Source of the DNA: Arbacia lixula
Lineage: Eukaryota > Echinodermata > Echinoidea > Arbacioida > Arbaciidae
Length of the DNA stretch: 64,000 nucleotides
Reading direction: 5' to 3'
Assembly (NCBI GenBank): GCA_963669155.1
Contig: OZ022583.1
Location: 5,160,658-5,224,657 of the forward strand
Shown here: piece after piece, positions 58,091 to 64,000 of the stretch
Position numbering within the stretch: position 1 is the first letter of the stretch
Layout: each line of letters begins with the position of its first letter
Position numbers and translations under genes: made by a program
The notes under the pieces: model-generated
Database searches by the model: none
Told to the model about the DNA's origin: nothing
Seen by the model: only the letters and a program-made list of their open reading frames with translations

Positions 58091-58259
58091 TCACAATGAT
58101 TGGAAAGTGCAGCATAATTCATATTCCATATAAAGAGATCTACACAAAAAAGCCTTGGAAGTCAACATTGAGTCATTAAAATCAATGTCAAATGGCATCT
58201 TATATTTTGTGTGTGAGACTACCATGGCATCATTCATCTCCAATTTCTTCTTGTTTTTG
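58091..58259 (-). CDS. Candidate terminal exon of the coiled-coil gene
   Basis: After a weak AAAAGCAG acceptor the frame joins the phase of the exon ending at 59063 and reads KNKKKLEMND..., running 55 codons to TGA at 58091-58093. The joined C-terminus would be short and Lys-rich, then hydrophobic. The polypyrimidine stretch is poor and there is no homology support, so another terminal exon is possible. Confidence 0.35.
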
Positions 58260-58643
58260 CTGCTTTTACCCATTCAGCAAAAACACACCAACAAATGTAT
58301 ACAATACTGTACATTTCTTTGACACTAAATGTGGCACTTTACTCCTCCTCAATTCTGTAGAACAAGATAATTTGCATAGAAACATATACCCCTTGCAGTA
58401 ATATACAAACTTTCATATAATTTACATAAACTGTACAAAAATTTTTCATGTATTAAGCCTATTTGTGTTGCATATAGGTGTGACGTGATGCTTTAAATAT
58501 TTTGTGATAGATAAACACTTCAAGAACTACAGCATTGTATTGCAGATCTGGAGTTGTTTTACTTTGGATACCAAGTGCATTAGTAGAAATGTCACCACAT
58601 CAGCAGAATTCCTCACTGCCTGACAGCTCGCTGCAAGACAGCA

Positions 58644-58690
58644 AGAGAGAGAGAGAGAGAGAGGGAGAGAAAGAGAGAGAGAGAGAGAGA
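58644..58690 (+). repeat. (GA)n microsatellite
   Basis: GA repeats with few interruptions. Confidence 0.95.
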
Positions 58691-58849
58691 AAAAAGAAAT
58701 ATAAAGAAAGAATGAAAGATAAATAACTCAGATCATCAATATGATGGCTAATATCAGCACTATGGCTCTCCTCACCTTCATCATCTTTACCACAGTCAGC
58801 ACTATCATCGTCCCTCTAATCACCCTCACCATCAATACCAAAATCAAGA

Positions 58850-59036
58850 CATCATCATCCTTGTCATCATCACTGTCATCCATATGATCATCATCGTTGT
58901 CATGATGATCATGATCATCCCTGGCATTATCAGCTTCAATAACGTCATCACCATATCACCCTCCCCTTGGTCATCATCAACAAAAGCATCACTATCATCA
59001 TCATCATCATCATCATCAATGTCATTATTATCACCA
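58850..59036 (+). repeat. (CAT)n-rich interrupted microsatellite
   Basis: Interrupted CAT units ending about 25 bases left of the coiled-coil exon at 59063. Confidence 0.85.
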
Positions 59037-59062
59037 CAATCTTAAGCCGCTATGTTCCCTAC

Positions 59063-62000
59063 CTGGCATCAAAGTCCTGTTCGAGTTGTTCCAGTAGTTC
59101 TGGTGCATTCTGTAGCATGAGGGAGTAGAGCTGATCCAAGTACTGTTTCTGTCTCCCTGCCTCCTCCACCTCCTCCTGCAACACCTGCAGGATCTCAGTC
59201 TGGCAGGGTGGAAGGTGGGGGAAGCAATCATACACATTATTAACCGTCACTATTGTCCTTCAGTCACTATTCATTGATATTTTCCTACGTTAATTCATAT
59301 GCTGATGTAATACATGTTTCAATGTTGTATATATATTTTTCATTGTACTTATCAAATGAATGAAATAAATAAATGAATGAATTATTAGAACTTGAAAGTA
59401 TTTGGATAATTAAGTATACAATAGTCTGTGTTTTTATTACACAACACAGCCAATCCATTTCTTGTGCATGATGCTATTGGATGTACAAGACATGAGGGGG
59501 GGGGGGGTAAGCAATCATACACATGATTAGAACTTGAAAGTATTTGGATAATTAGGTGTACAATACAAGTAGTCTGTGTTTTTATTACACAAGAAACACA
59601 GCCAATCTATTTCTTGTTCATTATGCTATTGGATGTACAAGACATGATGTATAGAAGGCACAGAGAAGGGAGAAATCATAAGAAATCTCTTCCTCCTTAA
59701 TCATTTCCCTTTATCAAGCTTCCTTTTCCGTTCTCCTTCTTCTTCATCCTTTTCTCTGCTAACCTTCCTTTCTCTCCTTTACCTCCTGAACATCGATCGG
59801 ATCTCAGTCTGTCAAAGAAATATTTACAAACTTTTGCTCCACTATCTTCCCTTTCTATCTTCCTTCCTCTTCCTCCCTTTCCCCACCTATCACTGTTCTC
59901 CACTTCTCTTCTTCTTCATCTTGTTCTCTACTCATATTCCATATCTATTTTCGTTTTTCTACACTTAACCTTCCGCACTATCACCCTCCTGTTCTTTATC
60001 TTTTTCCTCCACTAATCTCCTTACTTTCGTCTTCATCCCTTCCACTATTCACCTTCCTTCTCTATCTCCCTTCTTCCTTTCAGCATGAGTTGTCTAGTTC
60101 ACACACTTTTGTAGCATGATAAATGAAAGGAACTGACCTTGTTGGCAGGTTTGAGGACCTCCCAGAGTGGTGAGTCATTGTCTGCGCTAGCTATCAGGTC
60201 ACCCGCTTTGACCTTCCCATTGACATTGAGGTCAACGGACTTCAGGCTGTTCAATGCCTCATCTCTCTCCTGGGTCATAGTGGTCAGCTCAGATTGCTTC
60301 AAAGGTTCAGACAATGAGGTAAAAAACAAACAAGTTCATTCACAGTATGGCCCATGTTGGACATTATGTCTTGTTTAGGTTCATTTGTAAGATTTACAAG
60401 ATTTGTAAGATTTCATTTGCTTTATTTATGTTACATTGTATCTTCCCTTATATATTATTTTCAGCACAAGACTGTGCCAACATAAAGGTGTTGCATTGGA
60501 GACATAAATTCAGTTGATGCATTTCTAAAAAAAGTACACACTTTGCTTGAATACAAATTTATTATCTTTGTATTACTGGTATTCTCTGTATCAATAATAT
60601 TGAATGTTCAATTCATAACAAAAATCACGCAGAAAACTTTGCGCCTACTAAAACCTGCTTACCGGTATTTAGATTGAAAAGGTAATCCTTGCATTTACCT
60701 GTAAATAAATTAATTAAATGTAGCATAATATGAGAATACAATTCCCCTTCTCTCATTAATGAACATCTTTTAACATTCTGTGCAAAAACATGTTCATAAT
60801 AATAAAAAAATTGATTCTGATATTTGCTGCTGCAGTTTCTGTCTCATCAGAAATCACATAGTTCCATTAATATTTCATGTTAATACAGCCCATTAATAAC
60901 TAACTTGATAATAGATATAACAGATACGATAGAAGTTAAGGGGTTCTTGAAATCTTATAAATATTTGTTTGTTTACCTTTTGTGCAAATTCAGCCTCAAA
61001 CTTTTTCAGCTTCTGATCTTGTTGCCGTACTCTCATCTGTGCAGAGCCAAACATAAAGATGGTAAGAAGTACAGTGGTACGAGTTATGACATGTAATTCA
61101 GCAGTAATTGTTTGTACATGTTCATGAAGAACAATTTATTTAAAACTCTAAAAGAATGTTCCAGGAGGGTGTTTCACCAAGCTGTTTGTAAGTTACGAAT
61201 GACTTTACGAACAACTGGTGATCCCTTCTTGTGCTAAATGCGATACCACACTTTGTTCATTGAGAATCTGATAAAGCACAAGAAGGGATCACCGTTTGTT
61301 CATAAAGTCGTTCGTAACTTACGAACAGCCTGGTGAAACACCCCCCTGATATCACTTGTGGTGATTCATAGCTATCATTGAGATCAATTTACATGGGGAG
61401 TAAACAATACAAATGCATTGGCATTTTGGATCATTGTCCCGTACAATTCGGACAAAAACATTATGTTAATATGAACCAACAACACGTGAATGAGTAATCT
61501 CACATTCTCAATGAAATAACGGTCTTATATGCTTAACATCAATGCATAGATTTCTATTTCAAATCATCACTTGAAATGCAATCACAAAACTGTGATGTAG
61601 ACAATCTCTATAAGAATCCCCCTTCAAGGTACGTTCACATGAAAAAGGAATGCGTCTGCCACTTATAACACTTCCAATGGGTCATTAGGACTTTCTGTTA
61701 TTTCATGATGTCTCATGACCAATGATGCTAGTGATACGTAAAGACTTCAAACAAAACCTACCTCCAGTCTTTCCTTGTCTCCCTGAAGTCTGCCAATGGC
61801 CTGGTTAGACTGGTTGATGTTCCCTTCATGAGCTAACCTAAGCTCCTCAGAGATAGCGTTGTTCCTTGCTTCTAAAGCCTCAATCTGATTTATAACAAAC
61901 ATCCATGATATGATGTACAATGATAAATGGCCTGGTTAGACTGGTTGATGTTCCCTTCATGGGCTAACCTAAGCTCCTCAGAGATAGCGTTGTTTCTTGC

Positions 62001-63885
62001 TTCCAAAGCCTCAATCTGATTTATAACAAACATCCATGATATGATGCACAATGATAAATGGCCTAGTTAGACTAGTTAGTGTTCCCTTCATGAGCTAACC
62101 TAAGCTCCTCAGAGATAGCGTTGTTTCTTGCTTCTAAAGCCTCAATCTGATTTATAACAAACATCCATGATATGATGCACAATGATAAATGGCCTGGTTA
62201 GACTGGTTAGTGTTCCCTTCATGAGCTAACCGAAGCTCCTCAGAGATAGCGTTGTTTCTTGCTTCTAAAGCCTCAATCTGATTTATAACAAACATCCATG
62301 ATATGATGCTTAATGATAAATGGCCTGGTTAGACTGGTTGATGTTCCCTTCATGGGCTAACCTAAGCTCCTCAGAGATAGTCCCTGCTTCCAAAACCTCC
62401 ATTTAACATCCATCAAATATCCATTAAATTGCAAATACAGTTGGCATTAATGGGAAAATTCCCCACATTCTCCATTCATGTAAAACTCAATTAAAAGCTC
62501 TTATTGAATCTTTATAAGAACTCAGTGAAGTACAGTTATTCAATATCATGAAAACATCAAAGCGTTTTGGCAGTTTGCTGAATTTTTCAATTTGCTGAAC
62601 GCCCTAAATCACATATTCAATGGTACAATTATAATTCAATGTAACTGCAACATATAAATCTAACAAAGGCATGATACCGTGTATTATCAAAACCCATCTA
62701 AGTTTTAAAAAAAAATCACTTACGTCTTGATGGAGTTGCTGCATTGTCATCTTCTGCTGAGACATCTCGAGAACTTGATGTTCCAGTGGTCTTAACCTGG
62801 CATTATGCAGAGAGAGAGAGAGATGTGTTTACTGTGAGTCAGAAGAGCCACATTTATGATACACATACACAAAAAAGAGTATACAGAATGTGCACATTGA
62901 TAAAATTGTTTTGTTATTCAAATATTCCTGTTCATGTTCAGCTAATGAGTAATATGTAACTGGTGTGGAACATTCCATCTATACTGATACAGAACTATGG
63001 TATATGTCATGTTATGTTTCATGTAGTTTACTCATATACTGGTACATGCAGTATATCTTTATAACTTGCCGAAAACATTTAATAAATCATGAAATAATTA
63101 TATAATATTGGATGCACTTGAGTAGTACATGAGATATATTGCATTCATCAGTATGAATATTACACTAGTCGAAGACAAGTGCAATATTCATGTTGATGAA
63201 TGTAATATATCTGATATACCATGAAAAAATCCAATATTATTATTATTATACTTACAAACCACTTTCCACAAAAACAGCAATGGGTTCAATTTTAACCAAA
63301 AAAAAAAGAAAAAGAGAAACGGGGTTTACTCACTTATATCAAATCTGCCTCGCGCATGTTAAAAAAGTGCGTACGCAATCAAACCCATGAGCAATTGTCA
63401 TGGCGAGAATTGAATATTGTAACAATAATGCACACATTTTCCCCATTGATACTGGTAACATAAGATACATAGGACAGCTAATATGCTAACAATATTGCAT
63501 GCCAGCGAGCAAAGCTCTGGAAGGATAATAAATACAAGGTTTTATTGTATCGAAAAAGTGGCTTGTATGTGTAATAATTCTGCATAATATTACTAATATT
63601 GATTTAAAAAGATATTACCATACTGATAATGAAAATAAAGATACAAATAACACTCTTACATTAATACCTACATCAGTAGCAATATCACTACTATATTTGA
63701 TATTCATACTAATGGAATAAATCATAGAATGTATGTCTATTACTCCTACAACTATTGTTTTGGAAAAATCACGTTTTTTTTAGCCAGATAAAGATTTTTG
63801 AGCACTTTGACAGCATGTGGTAGAAAAATATACCTCCATTCACTTTGCAGAATTGGTTGACCCTTCAACTTCTCATGGATTTGAC
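59063..63885 (-). CDS. Coiled-coil protein of unknown identity, 3' part of gene, at least six exons
   Basis: Exons in transcript order: 63834-63885, 62724-62796, 61762-61884, 60977-61036, 60138-60296, 59063-59199. All have GT-AG borders and matching phases, giving one open frame of about 200 residues. It begins QIHEKLKGQPILQSEW, continues LEHQVLEMSQQKMTMQQLHQ, IEALEARNNAISEELRLAHE, then KKFEAEFAQKQSELTTMTQE, and ends EEAGRQKQYLDQLYSLML and NAPELLEQLEQDFDA. Heptad-like Leu, Gln and Glu spacing indicates a long coiled coil, interrupted by a non-helical DLNVNGKVKAGDLIASADN segment. I do not recognise the family; a centrosomal, ciliary or scaffold coiled-coil protein is possible. The 5' part lies beyond the right edge. 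The gene converges on SUPT6H. Confidence 0.75.
59386..59648 (+). repeat. Two-copy direct duplication beside a coiled-coil exon
   Basis: ATTAGAACTTGAAAGTATTT, TCTGTGTTTTTATTACACAA and GCTATTGGATGTACAAGACA recur about 139 bp apart. AAGCAATCATACACAT links the unit to sequence at 59220-59240 next to the exon acceptor. Confidence 0.85.
59783..59808 (-). pseudogene. Short decayed copy of the 59199 exon start
   Basis: On the minus strand, TTTGACAG|ACTGAGATCCG parallels the true CCTGCCAG|ACTGAGATCCTG. A GTAAAG follows after 26 nt. Inclusion would shift the frame, so it is probably a fossil. Confidence 0.5.
61163..61346. mobile_element. Foldback MITE, family 7, copy B
   Basis: Nearly the same palindrome as 43887-44069: GTGTTTCACCAAGCTGTTTG left, CGAACAGCCTGGTGAAACAC right. 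It lies in an intron of the coiled-coil gene. Confidence 0.9.
61798..62400 (-). repeat. 131-bp tandem array made from a partial coding exon, five copies
   Basis: GGCCTGGTTAGAC (GGCCTAGTTAGAC in the third copy) recurs at 61798, 61929, 62060, 62191 and 62322, exactly 131 bp apart. The unit holds the acceptor and first 87 nt of the exon 61762-61884 plus 44 bp of intron. Only the copy at 61798 continues into the last 36 nt and the donor. The others read into a stop. The copy at 62322 is degraded. Confidence 0.95.
63096..63245. mobile_element. Foldback element, about 150 bp
   Basis: ATAATATTGGAT and AGATATATTGCATTCATC on the left pair with GATGAATGTAATATATCT and ATCCAATATTAT on the right. It meets near TCGAAGACAAGTG and lies in an intron of the coiled-coil gene. 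Confidence 0.85.
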
Positions 63886-64000
63886 CTTGCATATATAATC
63901 ATGGCATGTTCAAGGATAAACCCTAAATGCAGACTATGAGACCTTTAATCCTCTCATTTGTATTGGCATGGAGATGTGTAGTAAGTCAATGGAGTTTTCA

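Noticed and set aside
1..64000. tRNA or rRNA genes
   Set aside because: No cloverleaf with A and B box promoter words, and no rRNA-like conserved stretch, was recognised by eye. A covariance-model scan would be decisive.

Overview
This is a eukaryotic, intron-rich window. The sparse GC-richer exons, AT-rich introns, many foldback DNA elements, many (CT)n, (GAT)n and (GGAT)n microsatellites, and a deuterostome-like SPT6 protein suggest a marine invertebrate deuterostome, most likely an echinoderm such as a sea urchin. No species-diagnostic sequence was seen, so this is an inference.

Three genes can be supported. (1) 8465-9308, minus strand: first coding exon of a BCR-like gene, with the N-terminal oligomerisation segment, a PPRP motif and a YENV GRB2-type site. 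Its later exons lie beyond the left edge, so 1-8464 is best read as its long first intron, filled with repeats. (2) 17715-53843, plus strand: a complete SUPT6H (SPT6) gene. I could join 37 coding exons with consistent phase and GT-AG junctions (5715 nt including the stop, 1904 residues). The joined protein runs from an acidic N-terminus with the IWS1-binding motif through YqgF, HhH, death-like, S1 and tandem SH2 domains to a Thr-Pro-rich tail. (3) 63885 down to 59063 (perhaps 58091), minus strand: the 3' part of a coiled-coil gene I do not recognise, tail-to-tail with SUPT6H. The BCR-like and SUPT6H genes are divergent, separated by about 7 kb with no coding signal.

Introns and spacers hold at least ten foldback or MITE-like families, several present two or three times. 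They also hold a broken non-LTR retrotransposon reverse transcriptase in SUPT6H intron 32 and a six-copy 157-bp tandem array in intron 30. Every copy of that array carries four AGGTCA half-sites.

The most unusual theme is decayed local copies of exon edges lying beside their parent exons. I count four in SUPT6H (exons 17, 19, 21, 24) and two in the coiled-coil gene. The exon 17 copy is open and bounded by AG and GT. It would add exactly 66 nt in frame, so it could be a cassette exon.
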